64,000 nt of DNA from CALGKJ01 sp049322695 (GCA_049322695.1 JBMORW010000037.1:12905-76904); one strand, 5' to 3'. Counted from the first letter of the stretch, positions 7,944-16,868 are shown. Notes: generated from the sequence alone by a model not told the origin. Translations and numbers: made by a program.

Positions 7944-8804
7944 TCACCTCAAAGGGATTCTTGAAAGAGAAGAAGGTATTTGTCCCTTAATGACAATGCT
8001 TTCATTTGCAGCTTTTATTGCTTCGTATTTTGTATTTGATTTTTCAGTAATTCTGGAAATATAATTGTTTATGGTCTCCTTAACGAAGCTTGTTGAGTCA
8101 CTTGAACTAAGTAAGCTTTGAGGTATAGGTATCCCCATCACGCTTGCATTATATAGACAAAGTTCATTCAGACTATTATTTTCTATTTCTCCACTGAATC
8201 TACAATATATGTTAATGTTTTCAGGCAGCAATCCCAGCATCGGCATTACTCTTCTTACATCCTCTCTGTCGTATTCTCCGCCAAGAACTTTATCAAGAAC
8301 ATAAGATGTGTTTATAGTTGCTGAGGTCTCAATAGTATCATCTTTATTCACACGAACCTGTACGTTTTTCAATGCATAATATTTGGGACGATTAATGTTG
8401 AAAAAAGAGGTAAGTTCTTCACTGGTAAGACTTACTTCAATCTCGTGTAAATCACCATATACATATTTGTAATCTTCAGCATCACCTGCTTCAGGAGAAT
8501 TATCCTTTGAAAAATCAAGCTTAGATAAAGCTGCCTCATAAGCTTCTTTTGAAGCTTTGATACTTAGGTCAATAGGTTTTGATACGCCCGGTACAATAAA
8601 GTATATGGTAGTTATGACTACAGCCACAACAATAAAAAACACAAGAAGTCTCTTTAAAAATCTTGATTTTCTTTTACTTTTTCCGGCTATGACAGGTTGA
8701 CCACCCTGCGGTGCTAGGCTATGGCTATTTTCTCTTTTGAAGCCACATTCCGGGCAGAAATCTGAATTATCCTCCATTCTATGACCACAATTATGACAAA
8801 ACAT
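7944..8804 (-). CDS. Zinc-ribbon membrane protein with extracytoplasmic domain
   Basis: N-terminal zinc ribbon (MFCHNCG and FCPECGF, four cysteines within 22 residues), a Lys/Arg-rich linker, one transmembrane helix (LLVFFIVVAVVITTIYFIV), then about 210 residues that should lie outside. The start at MFCHNCG is preferred because GGAGG lies 7 bases upstream; a longer frame starting seven codons earlier lacks such a site. I do not recognise the outer domain. Adjacent to a second zinc-ribbon membrane protein. Confidence 0.75.
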   Translation of the reverse strand: MFCHNCGHRMEDNSDFCPECGFKRENSHSLAPQGGQPVIAGKSKRKSRFLKRLLVFFIVVAVVITTIYFIVPGVSKPIDLSIKASKEAYEAALSKLDFSKDNSPEAGDAEDYKYVYGDLHEIEVSLTSEELTSFFNINRPKYYALKNVQVRVNKDDTIETSATINTSYVLDKVLGGEYDREDVRRVMPMLGLLPENINIYCRFSGEIENNSLNELCLYNASVMGIPIPQSLLSSSDSTSFVKETINNYISRITEKSNTKYEAIKAANESIVIKGQIPSSLSRIPLR

Positions 8805-8840
8805 TTTATCGCCTCCATTTAACATCTCTACTAGTCAAAT

Positions 8841-9524
8841 TTATTTAAGTAACGGGCACTTGCATCTGAAGCAGTATTCTTCATTTATCTCATTTATTGA
8901 AGAGCAAGCAGTACAGAAAAGAAACTCATCTTTTGACTTATCGTATTTTTCATATAAGCCTAACCCCTTATGGTGTCGCACTTTGTCCCCAATATTATAA
9001 TAGTTGTATACCGTCATATCGTCTTCAGTTCTGTGACTGTAAATTTTACCGTTGTCTCTTCTTACAAAATATTCATAAACGGTATAGTCAATATACATAT
9101 CATTATCTTTGTCCCATTTCCTCCTGTTGTATATTTTTTTGTCGATAACAACACCATCCCAGGTAGAGTCCGAGGCTTTTAACACTGTTTGAACCGCAGC
9201 AATGAAAATAAACATACCCCCAATACCTATCCCATAAAAAAGTGATAAAGGCCATTCCAATTCACCGCTTTTCTCTCCATAAAGCGGAAACGCAATAACT
9301 GCAATAAGAGCTAATATTACAGCAAAAACAAATGACCATCTTTTGGAGTTCTTTATATACCTATAAAAGGCAGGGTCATTTATTTTCGGTGAATAACCTA
9401 TAAGCTTCGACTTTTCTGTTTCTATGGTGCTGCTAACATTTTTTCCCTTAACCTCTGCTCCGCAAACAGTACAATATCTGCCTCCTTCTATTAATTGCGA
9501 TCCACAGCTCGAGCAATACATCAT
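8841..9524 (-). CDS. Membrane protein with zinc ribbons at both ends (227 aa)
   Basis: N-terminal ribbon CSSCG...CTVCG, two central transmembrane helices (residues about 70-90 and 100-120), then a soluble part and a C-terminal ribbon CTACSS...CFRCKCP. Both ribbons should face the cytoplasm. GGGGGG precedes the ATG. The short WDGVVIDKKIYNRRKW stretch resembles DUF-type beta domains that follow such helices, but I cannot name the family. Likely co-transcribed with the two genes downstream. Confidence 0.7.
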   Translation of the reverse strand: MMYCSSCGSQLIEGGRYCTVCGAEVKGKNVSSTIETEKSKLIGYSPKINDPAFYRYIKNSKRWSFVFAVILALIAVIAFPLYGEKSGELEWPLSLFYGIGIGGMFIFIAAVQTVLKASDSTWDGVVIDKKIYNRRKWDKDNDMYIDYTVYEYFVRRDNGKIYSHRTEDDMTVYNYYNIGDKVRHHKGLGLYEKYDKSKDEFLFCTACSSINEINEEYCFRCKCPLLK

Positions 9525-9660
9525 ATCCCCCCTTTTTATTTATTTTCATATACCATATATCCAATATAATTACATGGCTTTACCATAAGCTTAAAATAGT
9601 AACTCTTAAAATAATCTTACTATGATATACTACGCATTCAATAACTTTAGCTACTTTGTC

Positions 9661-9679
9661 AATGACACTTTTTGTCATT
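9661..9679. promoter_or_regulatory. Inverted repeat in divergent promoter region
   Basis: AATGACA and TGTCATT flank a 5-nt spacer; another TTGTCA half-like sequence directly precedes it. It lies between divergent genes, 40 bases upstream of a probable -10 box of the HTH regulator gene, so it is a candidate operator. The binding protein is a guess. Confidence 0.4.
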
Positions 9680-9716
9680 AACCTGTGACTGAATTCTTTT
9701 TAACGAGTCTAAGTGG

Positions 9717-9725
9717 TGTTATAAT
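9717..9725 (+). promoter_or_regulatory. Extended -10 promoter of HTH regulator gene
   Basis: TGT directly before TATAAT gives an extended -10 element. Transcription would begin near 9732, leaving a very short leader that holds the G-rich ribosome-binding site. Confidence 0.55.
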
Positions 9726-9745
9726 TAAAAAAAGGGGGGGTTTTC

Positions 9746-11281
9746 TTGAATTTCAAAGATAAGTTGAGCCTTTTAATGAACATACAAAATACCTCAAATA
9801 GCCGTCTTGCAAAGGCATTGTCTGTAGATCCATCGCTAATAAGCAGATGGAAAGCAGGGACCAGAACACCTTCAGACAAAAGTACTCATTTCCGTGCATT
9901 AGCAAAGTATTTCTCAGACCAAGCAAAGCAGGATTATCAAGTACATGCCCTTTATCAAGCTATTGGCTTGCCTTATGAAAAAAGGCAATGCAGCAGCACA
10001 AGTTTATACAAGTACCTGTGTGCTTGGCTTGAGAACCCTGAAACTCAAACCTCAGGCTTTATTCATGAGTTAATCAAAAAGCTTGAAGCAAGCGAAAATC
10101 AGTATCAACCTAAACCAGTTGTATGCATAAAAGACTCAATAACTAATGGAGAAACTACCAATGTAGAGCTTTATTATGGAAAAAAAGGTAAGAGAAATGG
10201 GGTACTACGTTTTTTAACAGCTGTTATCACACAAAGTAAGCCATGTACAATGCTGTTATACAGCGATGAGAGCATGGAGTGGTTAACGGAGGACAAAGAG
10301 TTTTACACAAAGTGGGGAATGCTGTTGTTGGAGGCAATTTCCAAAGGTAATAGAATTAGAATCATACATAATGTACAACGTGATCTGACAGAGATGCATG
10401 AAGCCATTGAGCGTTGGCTGCCGCTTTATTTGACTGGAGCTATAGAGCCTTATTATTATCCTAAGCTTAATGATGGCACTTTCAGAAGAACAATGTTCAT
10501 TGCTCCGGAAATTGCAGCATTGACATCATCTTCACTTTTCACCTGTTCAGAGGACGCAGTACATGCCTACGTCTCAGACAGTAAAATGCTTCAAAATCTG
10601 ACAAATGAGTTCAATGAGTATCTCAGTATATGTAAGCCTCTTATGCAAATATACGGAAAGAATCAAACACAAATGCTTTCTGAAGAGATTTTGGAGTTTT
10701 ATATTCAGCCCGGCAATCATATTTCCATATCGGATATGCCATCTCTTGTTACCATGCCTATAGAGCTATATAGTCGATTGCTAGACAATAATGGCTTCAG
10801 TGGTGAAGATAGGCAGATGCTTTTAAAGTTACAGAAAAAAAGAATAAATGCTTTTTTAGCAAACCTAAGTAAATATAATCATACTGAGATAATTACGCTT
10901 CCTGCACAGTTTAATGATTCATCCTGTTTATCAATAACTTCTCTCGACCCTACTATGATGTGCAAACTTCAATATACTTCTGATAACTTTTCAGATCATT
11001 TGCTAAATATTATAAACCTTATGGATGAATATAATAATTTCAGTGTGGTAATCATGCCAAGAGATACCTATAGCAAACTTCAGATAACAGTGAAGGAAGG
11101 CGTTGGAGTAGTTGTACTCAAAAATGATGATCCACTAAATGCGTTTACCTTTAGTCACCGTAACATGACTTTTGCTTTCAGCAACTATCTGGAAGATTTG
11201 CTTAATACAATTTCAAAAAAGAACCGAACAAAAAAGTATGTTTTGGAATTACTTAAGGAAATGGCGCATAACTATAGATAA
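9746..11281 (+). CDS. Large helix-turn-helix protein, unknown effector region (511 aa)
   Basis: TTG start behind a run of seven G. Residues 1-60 form an XRE-like helix-turn-helix: SNSRLAKALSVDPSLISRW followed by KAGTRTPSD. The remaining 450 residues contain no motif I can name; they are rich in alpha-helical, partly hydrophobic stretches such as KWGMLLLEAISKGNRI and have no membrane helix. Probably a DNA-binding regulator with a large sensing domain. It is monocistronic, between a palindromic promoter region and a bidirectional terminator overlapping its stop. Confidence 0.75.
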   Translation: MNFKDKLSLLMNIQNTSNSRLAKALSVDPSLISRWKAGTRTPSDKSTHFRALAKYFSDQAKQDYQVHALYQAIGLPYEKRQCSSTSLYKYLCAWLENPETQTSGFIHELIKKLEASENQYQPKPVVCIKDSITNGETTNVELYYGKKGKRNGVLRFLTAVITQSKPCTMLLYSDESMEWLTEDKEFYTKWGMLLLEAISKGNRIRIIHNVQRDLTEMHEAIERWLPLYLTGAIEPYYYPKLNDGTFRRTMFIAPEIAALTSSSLFTCSEDAVHAYVSDSKMLQNLTNEFNEYLSICKPLMQIYGKNQTQMLSEEILEFYIQPGNHISISDMPSLVTMPIELYSRLLDNNGFSGEDRQMLLKLQKKRINAFLANLSKYNHTEIITLPAQFNDSSCLSITSLDPTMMCKLQYTSDNFSDHLLNIINLMDEYNNFSVVIMPRDTYSKLQITVKEGVGVVVLKNDDPLNAFTFSHRNMTFAFSNYLEDLLNTISKKNRTKKYVLELLKEMAHNYR

Positions 11282-11307
11282 TAAGGGGTCAGGCCCGACC
11301 CCTTATT
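11280..11307. terminator. Bidirectional terminator, short GGGTCAG form
   Basis: An 11-bp stem (AATAAGGGGTC and complement) with loop AGGCCC and A/T-rich flanks on both sides. It overlaps the stop codon of the HTH gene and ends one base before the cwlD stop. Confidence 0.85.
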
Positions 11308-12021
11308 TTATTTCTTCTCTGACTCAAAGTATTTCACTATACCGCAAAATATGCTCCATGCTATTTTTTCCTGATAGTGATCTTCTCTGAGGAGTAGCTC
11401 CTCTTCATAGTTGGATAAAAAACCGCATTCGATAAGTACACCGGGCATAACGTTATCACGCAGTAAAAACACTGTATCTATAGGCTTTGCCACTCTGTCA
11501 TTACCTCTGTTCAGTGTTTTTATCAGCTCTTTTTGCACCAGTTCGGCCAGTTTTTTACCTTTTATATCATTCCTATTGTAAAAAGTCTGCGCTCCATAGT
11601 ATTGTGGTTGTGGGAAATAGTTCAAATGTATGCTTACAAGTATGTTTGCACCGCTTTCATTTATCAGTTTGTGTCTGTTGAGCAGGTCTTCCCGCTTTCT
11701 ATTGTGGTCTCTTCCCTCCGTATATAAGCCATAATCATCCTCTCTTATCATCAAGGCAAGTCCTCCGGCCTGTTCAATAAGCCTTCTGAGCTTCAAAGCT
11801 ATTTCCAGATTTATCTGCTCTTCTACAGTGCCAAGTGAGCCTGATGCTCCCGGATCTCTTCCACCATGTCCTGCATCAATTATTACAACCATATTTTTTA
11901 TCGGCAGAGAAAAAACGCTTATTGCTTCTTTTGATCCAACATATACACATATCACAATCATAAAAATCAGTAACAATCTGTAAAGCATCTTCGAGCTTCT
12001 GTGCCTGTCTATCACTATCAA
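11308..12021 (-). CDS. cwlD: N-acetylmuramoyl-L-alanine amidase, CwlD type
   Basis: Amidase_3 zinc enzyme. Motifs in order: DAGHGGRDPGA (zinc His), the Glu in EEQINLEIA, SIHLNY (zinc His) and IECGFLSN (catalytic Glu). One N-terminal membrane segment (LYRLLLIFMIVICVYVG) would secrete or anchor it. CwlD removes the peptide from muramic acid during spore cortex formation, and length and motifs fit. Start is uncertain: TTG at 12021 has AGGAG 5 bases upstream; a TTG seven codons earlier and a GTG two codons later are alternatives. Confidence 0.85.
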   Translation of the reverse strand: MIVIDRHRSSKMLYRLLLIFMIVICVYVGSKEAISVFSLPIKNMVVIIDAGHGGRDPGASGSLGTVEEQINLEIALKLRRLIEQAGGLALMIREDDYGLYTEGRDHNRKREDLLNRHKLINESGANILVSIHLNYFPQPQYYGAQTFYNRNDIKGKKLAELVQKELIKTLNRGNDRVAKPIDTVFLLRDNVMPGVLIECGFLSNYEEELLLREDHYQEKIAWSIFCGIVKYFESEKK

Positions 12022-12171
12022 CCGCACTCCTGCCACCACCAATTCTGTTTTTATTTGCTATAAATACTTTAAGATGTAATACCGCTACTTTATAATGTTA
12101 TTTGCATAAAAGAACTATTATGCATATATTCAATTTGAAGTTTGGGTTTTGATGTCTATTTTAGTTTTGTA

Positions 12172-12180
12172 TGTTATAAT
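12172..12180 (+). promoter_or_regulatory. Extended -10 promoter of the aminopeptidase pair
   Basis: TGT followed by TATAAT. Transcription would start near 12187, downstream of the longest in-frame start, which supports the TTG chosen for the first aminopeptidase. Confidence 0.6.
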
Positions 12181-12223
12181 AGTTTTGGGGATAACGAAGT
12201 ATTTTTATGGGAGGTATTCAGAT

Positions 12224-13327
12224 TTGATCGATAGCAGACATTCTAAAATGGCCAAGGTACTAGTTGAATATTCACTGTCAATTAAAAAGGGAGACTATTT
12301 TATAATCAGCGGCAATGATATCAGCATACCGCTTATAAGAGAGGTATACAAGGAAGCTCTACTAAAGGGTGCCTTACCCGAGGTGCTTGTTATGGATGAA
12401 CAGCTTCTGGAGCTGAAGTTAAAGTATGGAAATGAGGAGCAGCTTGGTTTCACTTCACCTGTTTATTCACACATTATGGAGAATTGTGATGCTTTCTTAC
12501 GTATAGGCGGCTCTTATCATACTAAAAGCTTACAGAACTACGATTCATCTAAAATCAGCCTAATGGAGGTTGCAAATAAAAAAGCCAGCAAAATAATGCA
12601 GCAAAGAGCTTTTGAGGGTAAGATGCGATGGTGTATAACACAGTATCCTACCCATGCAGGTGCAATGGAAGCTGATATGTCACTTGCAGAGTTCGAGGAA
12701 TTTGTTTATTCTGCATGCTTTGTTGATAAGGATGATCCTATTCAGGAGTGGTTAAATCTTAAGGAAGAACAACAGAAAATAATAGACTATATAAGTAAAA
12801 AGAACCATATTAGAGTAGTGGCTGATGGAACTGACCTGACCCTCAGAGTTGGAGGGCGTACTTGGGTAAACAGCTGTGGCACTACCAACTTTCCAAGCGG
12901 AGAAGTATATACCGGACCCATTGAAGATTCTCTTAACGGACATATTAGATATACCTTCCCGGCAATAAAATCAGGCAAGGTTGTTGAAGATGTTCAACTT
13001 ACCTTTGAAAACGGCAAGGTTGTAAAGGCGTCTGCAAAGTCTGGTGAAGATCTGCTTCACACAATGATAAACCTTGATGCCGGCTCCTGCTATGCAGGTG
13101 AATTTGCAATAGGTACTAACTACGGAGTGCAAAAATTCACAAAAAATATACTGTTCGATGAAAAAATCGGTGGTACAATACATATTGCTTTAGGTTCAGC
13201 TTATCCTGCAACCGGTTCAAAGAATCAATCCTCCCTGCATTGGGATATGATATGTGATATGAGAAACGGCGGAGAGATATATGCCGACGGCGAGCTTTTC
13301 TATAGAGACGGCAAAGCATTGATTTAA
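12224..13327 (+). CDS. M29 family aminopeptidase, copy 1
   Basis: Metal-dependent aminopeptidase of the AmpS/PepS/AmpII family that releases N-terminal residues from peptides in the cytoplasm. Family landmarks are FPSGEVYT (active-site Glu), GEFAIGTN, a zinc/cobalt His in TIHIALG and the SLHWDM segment with His and Asp ligands. The TTG start gives MIDSRHSKMAKVLVEYS, with GGGAGG 9 bases upstream. This aligns exactly with the start of the tandem paralog. The two proteins are similar along their whole length, so a local gene duplication is likely. Confidence 0.88.
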   Translation: MIDSRHSKMAKVLVEYSLSIKKGDYFIISGNDISIPLIREVYKEALLKGALPEVLVMDEQLLELKLKYGNEEQLGFTSPVYSHIMENCDAFLRIGGSYHTKSLQNYDSSKISLMEVANKKASKIMQQRAFEGKMRWCITQYPTHAGAMEADMSLAEFEEFVYSACFVDKDDPIQEWLNLKEEQQKIIDYISKKNHIRVVADGTDLTLRVGGRTWVNSCGTTNFPSGEVYTGPIEDSLNGHIRYTFPAIKSGKVVEDVQLTFENGKVVKASAKSGEDLLHTMINLDAGSCYAGEFAIGTNYGVQKFTKNILFDEKIGGTIHIALGSAYPATGSKNQSSLHWDMICDMRNGGEIYADGELFYRDGKALI

Positions 13328-13336
13328 GGAGGGGAT

Positions 13337-14443
13337 ATGATGAAAGACTCTAGAATCAACAAAATGGCAAAAGTCCTAGTTAATTACAGCATGGGAATAA
13401 AGAAGGGTGATCTCTTTGGTATAAACGGCTATACCATCTCTGAGCCTCTTATGCTGGAGGTCTATAAGGAAGCACTGCTGGCCGGTGCTAATCCCATTCT
13501 GATGCCTTTAATAGATGAAGGGATGGAGCTTCTGGTAAAGTACGGAAATGATAATCAAATTGCTTTTCCTAATCCCTTTGAGGAAATGTTCGTAGAAAAG
13601 GGAGATGCTTGGCTGACTGTTTGGGGTCAAAAGAACACCAAGAATATGTCCAACGTAGATCCTAATAAGCTTCAATTGCGAGCCAAAGGCGGAGCTCATA
13701 TTACGAAGAGATACATGGAACGCATGAGCACCGGTGAACTGAGATGGTGCGGCACTCAGTTTCCTACATATTCAGCTGCAATGGATGCAGATATGTCTTT
13801 AATGGAGTACGAGGAGTTTGTATTTGATGCCTGTTTATTGAATTATGATGATCCCGTAGCTGAATGGATAAAGGTACACCAGCTCCAGGAAAAATATGTG
13901 GATTACCTAAATAATAAATCAGAATTTGAAGTGAAGTCCAAGGACACCCATATTGTTTTTAGTACTAAAGGACGCAAATGGGTAAACTGTGACGGCAAGG
14001 TCAACTTCCCTGATGGAGAAATATATACCTCACCGGTGGAGAGCTCCATTAACGGTAAAGTACGCTTCTCCTTCCCGGCTATATATATGGGAAAAGAGGT
14101 TGAGGATGTTGAGCTTACCTTTGAAAACGGTAAAGTGGTTAAAGCAACAGCAAAGAAAGGCGAGGAGTTCCTTAACTCAATACTTGATACAGATGAAGGA
14201 GCGAGATTTGTAGGAGAATTTGCCATCGGTACTAACAATAATATCAAAAAATTCACAAAGAATATTCTCTTTGATGAAAAGCTGGGAGGTACCATCCACA
14301 TTGCAGTAGGTGGAGGCTTCTCAAAAATCGGCGGTAAAAATGTATCCGCTATACACTGGGATCTTATATGCGATATGAAGGATGGCGGAGAAATATATGC
14401 AGATGGTGAGCTTTTCTATAAGGAAGGAAGGTTTCTTATATAG
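13337..14443 (+). CDS. M29 family aminopeptidase, copy 2 (368 aa)
   Basis: Tandem paralog of the preceding gene, 9 bases apart and with its own AGGAGGGG site. It has the same motifs: FPDGEIYT, GEFAIGTN, TIHIAVGG and AIHWDLICDM. ATG at 13337 or 13340 is possible. Overall identity with copy 1 is high in the C-terminal metal-binding half and lower in the N-terminal domain, so the enzymes may differ in substrate choice. Ends in a strong terminator. Confidence 0.9.
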   Translation: MMKDSRINKMAKVLVNYSMGIKKGDLFGINGYTISEPLMLEVYKEALLAGANPILMPLIDEGMELLVKYGNDNQIAFPNPFEEMFVEKGDAWLTVWGQKNTKNMSNVDPNKLQLRAKGGAHITKRYMERMSTGELRWCGTQFPTYSAAMDADMSLMEYEEFVFDACLLNYDDPVAEWIKVHQLQEKYVDYLNNKSEFEVKSKDTHIVFSTKGRKWVNCDGKVNFPDGEIYTSPVESSINGKVRFSFPAIYMGKEVEDVELTFENGKVVKATAKKGEEFLNSILDTDEGARFVGEFAIGTNNNIKKFTKNILFDEKLGGTIHIAVGGGFSKIGGKNVSAIHWDLICDMKDGGEIYADGELFYKEGRFLI

Positions 14444-14458
14444 ATTTCCAATTAGCTG

Positions 14459-14494
14459 TTAAAAGGCTGTCAGTTAACTATGACAGCCTTTTAA
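14459..14494. terminator. Bidirectional intrinsic terminator
   Basis: A 14-bp perfect stem (TTAAAAGGCTGTCA and complement) with an 8-nt loop between the convergent aminopeptidase and folate operons. Confidence 0.85.
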
Positions 14495-14505
14495 ATATTG
14501 TAAAG

Positions 14506-15105
14506 CTACTCTATTTTCTTAATCTCTTCCATCATTTTCCTGAGCTTTTTCCCCTCTTTTACAGCTTCCTTCTGTGCGGCTGCATTTTCCTTTATATGTA
14601 TGTTGTCAACATTGGATACTATCAGCTTGCCTGTTATTCTTGCATTGATACATTTATGGAAAATATCCAGTGTCTTTAGAGTGCAGTCGAAGTAGTCCTC
14701 CTGCTGCTGAGGACCTGCAGTGCAGACAACATATCCAAGCCTAGGCCTTCTTTTTATTATACTGCTGTCATTCAGAATATATTTACTTGCCCACACTGCC
14801 TGACATCTGTCTATGAGCTTTTTTAGGTGAGAAGTCACGTTATGAAAATACACAGGTGTAGCAGTAATAACTATATCTGCCTTATCAAGTATCTTATATA
14901 TCTCTTGCATTTCATCCTTTATTATGCAATTTCCCTCCTTAAAGCAGCGGCTGCAAGAATTGCAGTGCTGAATATCCGGAGAAGAGGCGTATATCTTTAC
15001 TACTGCTGCTTTGTCAGCTCCTATTCCCTCAAGTACCTTGTCAAGCAGCATATCACTATTCTGATTTCTTCTTGGACTTCCATATATGGCTGCTATCCTA
15101 ATCAT
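14506..15105 (-). CDS. NAD(P)H-dependent FMN reductase / iron-sulfur flavoprotein-like (199 aa)
   Basis: Flavodoxin-like fold with the phosphate loop IYGSPRRNQNSDML at the N-terminus. A cysteine cluster CNSCSRCFKEGNC at about residues 48-60 is as in archaeal/clostridial iron-sulfur flavoproteins or the related multimeric flavodoxin family. ATPVYFHNVT and KKLIDRCQAVW match the flavin/dimer region. It overlaps the folK stop by 4 bases, so it is the last gene of the folate operon. Whether it acts on a pterin is unknown. Confidence 0.8.
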   Translation of the reverse strand: MIRIAAIYGSPRRNQNSDMLLDKVLEGIGADKAAVVKIYASSPDIQHCNSCSRCFKEGNCIIKDEMQEIYKILDKADIVITATPVYFHNVTSHLKKLIDRCQAVWASKYILNDSSIIKRRPRLGYVVCTAGPQQQEDYFDCTLKTLDIFHKCINARITGKLIVSNVDNIHIKENAAAQKEAVKEGKKLRKMMEEIKKIE

Positions 15106-15578
15106 AAAATCTTCCTTATCCTTTCTCCCTTAAGGCTTTTAATAATATCTGCAATATACTGTCCATGGATGACCAAATCATCTGCTATTTCATATAAAGG
15201 CACCATTACAAAAGCTCTCTCAGTCATTCTTGGATGAGGTATTGTCAGTTTCACTTCATCAATATGTAAATCATCATAGAGCAGTATGTCAACATCAATT
15301 ATTCTGGGACCCCATCTTATTAATCTTTCTCTCTTGAGCTCAGCTTCAATATTGCTGCATACATCCAGAAGCTCATAAGGCTTAAGAGATGTTTTTATTT
15401 CTACAACAATATTGTAAAACCAGTCCTGTTCCTTATAACCCACAGGCTCTGTCTCATACATGTATGATTTTTTAATAATCTCTATAGCTTCATTTGCTTC
15501 TATCATCTTGAGAGCATATACTATATTTGCTTCCCTGTCACCTATGTTGCTCCCTATTCCCAGATAAGCCCTACTCAT
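15102..15578 (-). CDS. folK: 6-hydroxymethyl-7,8-dihydropterin pyrophosphokinase
   Basis: Transfers pyrophosphate from ATP to 6-hydroxymethyl-dihydropterin, just before DHPS in folate synthesis. Motifs are LGIGSNIGDRE, the WGPRIIDVDILLYDD signature with the two Mg-binding aspartates, and IPHPRMTERAFVMVPL. Start chosen at MSRAYLGIGSN, with AGGAG 8 bases upstream and the normal HPPK length of about 158 residues; a longer frame would overlap folB by more than 60 bases. It overlaps folB by 8 bases. Confidence 0.93.
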   Translation of the reverse strand: MSRAYLGIGSNIGDREANIVYALKMIEANEAIEIIKKSYMYETEPVGYKEQDWFYNIVVEIKTSLKPYELLDVCSNIEAELKRERLIRWGPRIIDVDILLYDDLHIDEVKLTIPHPRMTERAFVMVPLYEIADDLVIHGQYIADIIKSLKGERIRKIL

Positions 15579-15936
15579 TTCTTTTTCTCCTGATTTCAAC
15601 ACCAAAATATTCAAATATTCCTGATATAGGGGCATTGGGCTTTTTTATATTAACAATAACCTCAAGCACATTTTCATAGCCTTCAATAATACTTTGAGCT
15701 ATGTTCTCTGCTAGAGCTTCCAGCAGTTTGAAGCATTTCTTCTCTACTATAGCCTTAACCATAGCGTATACTTCTGCATAATTTACTGTATCAGTAACGC
15801 TATCAGTATTCCCTGCTTTTTTAAGATCGGTAAGCAGCTCAACACTTACAATAAATCTCTGTCCCAATTTATTTTCTTCCGTGAGAACTCCGTGATAGCC
15901 GAAAAAGACCATGTCTTTCATTGTTATTTTATCCAT
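15571..15936 (-). CDS. folB: Dihydroneopterin aldolase (121 aa)
   Basis: Converts dihydroneopterin to 6-hydroxymethyl-dihydropterin and glycolaldehyde. The segment FFGYHGVLTEENKLGQRF includes the active-site Glu and the substrate-binding region. A catalytic Lys lies in VNIKKPNAPI, and length is typical. It shares one base with the folP stop and overlaps folK, so the three are translationally coupled. Confidence 0.93.
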   Translation of the reverse strand: MDKITMKDMVFFGYHGVLTEENKLGQRFIVSVELLTDLKKAGNTDSVTDTVNYAEVYAMVKAIVEKKCFKLLEALAENIAQSIIEGYENVLEVIVNIKKPNAPISGIFEYFGVEIRRKRNE

Positions 15937-16787
15937 TAGTATCTCCTCACTATTGCATCAGTAACCTTTACAGCTCTATAGTTTTCCATGATATCATGAA
16001 CACGTATAATATCAACACCTTGGATTATACCCATTACTGTGGTTGCCAATGTACCCTCTACCCTCTCCTTGGGAACAAGATTCAACAGCTTACCCAACAT
16101 TGACTTTCTGGAGGTCCCCAGTAGTATGGGATAACCAAGATCATTCAGTTCACCCAGCCTGGACATTACCTCAATATTCTGCTCAGGTGTCTTTCCGAAG
16201 CCTATGCCAGGATCTATTATTATTTTTTCAGATTCTATTCCTGCCTTTAAACCTATTTCTATAGAGCGCTGAAGGAAGGAGCAGATTTCAGCCATTATAT
16301 CGTTTTTATATTCAGTACCATTCTGATTGTGCATTATTACTACGGGTACCTTATACTTTGCAATTACCGAAGCCATATCCCGGTCCCTCTGCAGGCCCCA
16401 TACATCATTAATCATTGCGGCACCTGCCAATATAGCCTTTTCAGCTACAGCAGCCTTGTAAGTATCTACTGATATGGGTATATCAATTTCTATGCTCAGC
16501 CTTTCCAGTACCGGTATAACTCTCTTAAGCTCTTCCTCTGCAGAAACCTCCTGATGACCCGGTCTTGTAGACTCCCCACCGATATCAATAATGTCTGCAC
16601 CCTCTGCAGCCATCAGCTTTGCATGCTTTACTGCACTGTCTATACTGAAGAAGTCACCTCCATCCGAGAAGGAATCAGGAGTAACATTGAGTATTCCCAT
16701 AATATGTGTTCTTGTACCCAATTCAAGCTTTTGCTTTCCAAAATCAATATATCTTTTACGATGTATATTGCACTTTATACCACGCAT
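15936..16787 (-). CDS. folP: Dihydropteroate synthase
   Basis: Joins pABA to dihydropterin pyrophosphate; the sulfonamide target. All signature segments are present in order: GILNVTPDSFSDGG, IIDIGGESTRPG, VDTYKAAVAEKA, INDVWG, DPGIGFGKT, GTSRKSMLG and VHDI. I chose the ATG starting MRGIKCNIHRK because GGAGG lies 7 bases upstream; a GTG ten codons earlier has no clear site. Confidence 0.93.
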   Translation of the reverse strand: MRGIKCNIHRKRYIDFGKQKLELGTRTHIMGILNVTPDSFSDGGDFFSIDSAVKHAKLMAAEGADIIDIGGESTRPGHQEVSAEEELKRVIPVLERLSIEIDIPISVDTYKAAVAEKAILAGAAMINDVWGLQRDRDMASVIAKYKVPVVIMHNQNGTEYKNDIMAEICSFLQRSIEIGLKAGIESEKIIIDPGIGFGKTPEQNIEVMSRLGELNDLGYPILLGTSRKSMLGKLLNLVPKERVEGTLATTVMGIIQGVDIIRVHDIMENYRAVKVTDAIVRRY

Positions 16788-16868
16788 TCCTAACCCTCCA
16801 AGTAAAATTCTTTTCACCCCAAGCTGCTGCTTTTAATGGTTGAAGGCGCCAATGTCAGGAGACTTTAT

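Noticed and set aside
12149..12223. Hydrophobic N-terminal extension of the first M29 aminopeptidase
   Set aside because: An extended -10 box lies within it, and the paralog begins at the position equivalent to the later TTG.
13903..14301. 132-codon open frame on the minus strand inside the second aminopeptidase gene
   Set aside because: Antisense shadow with low-complexity Ser/Leu content and no promoter or ribosome-binding site.
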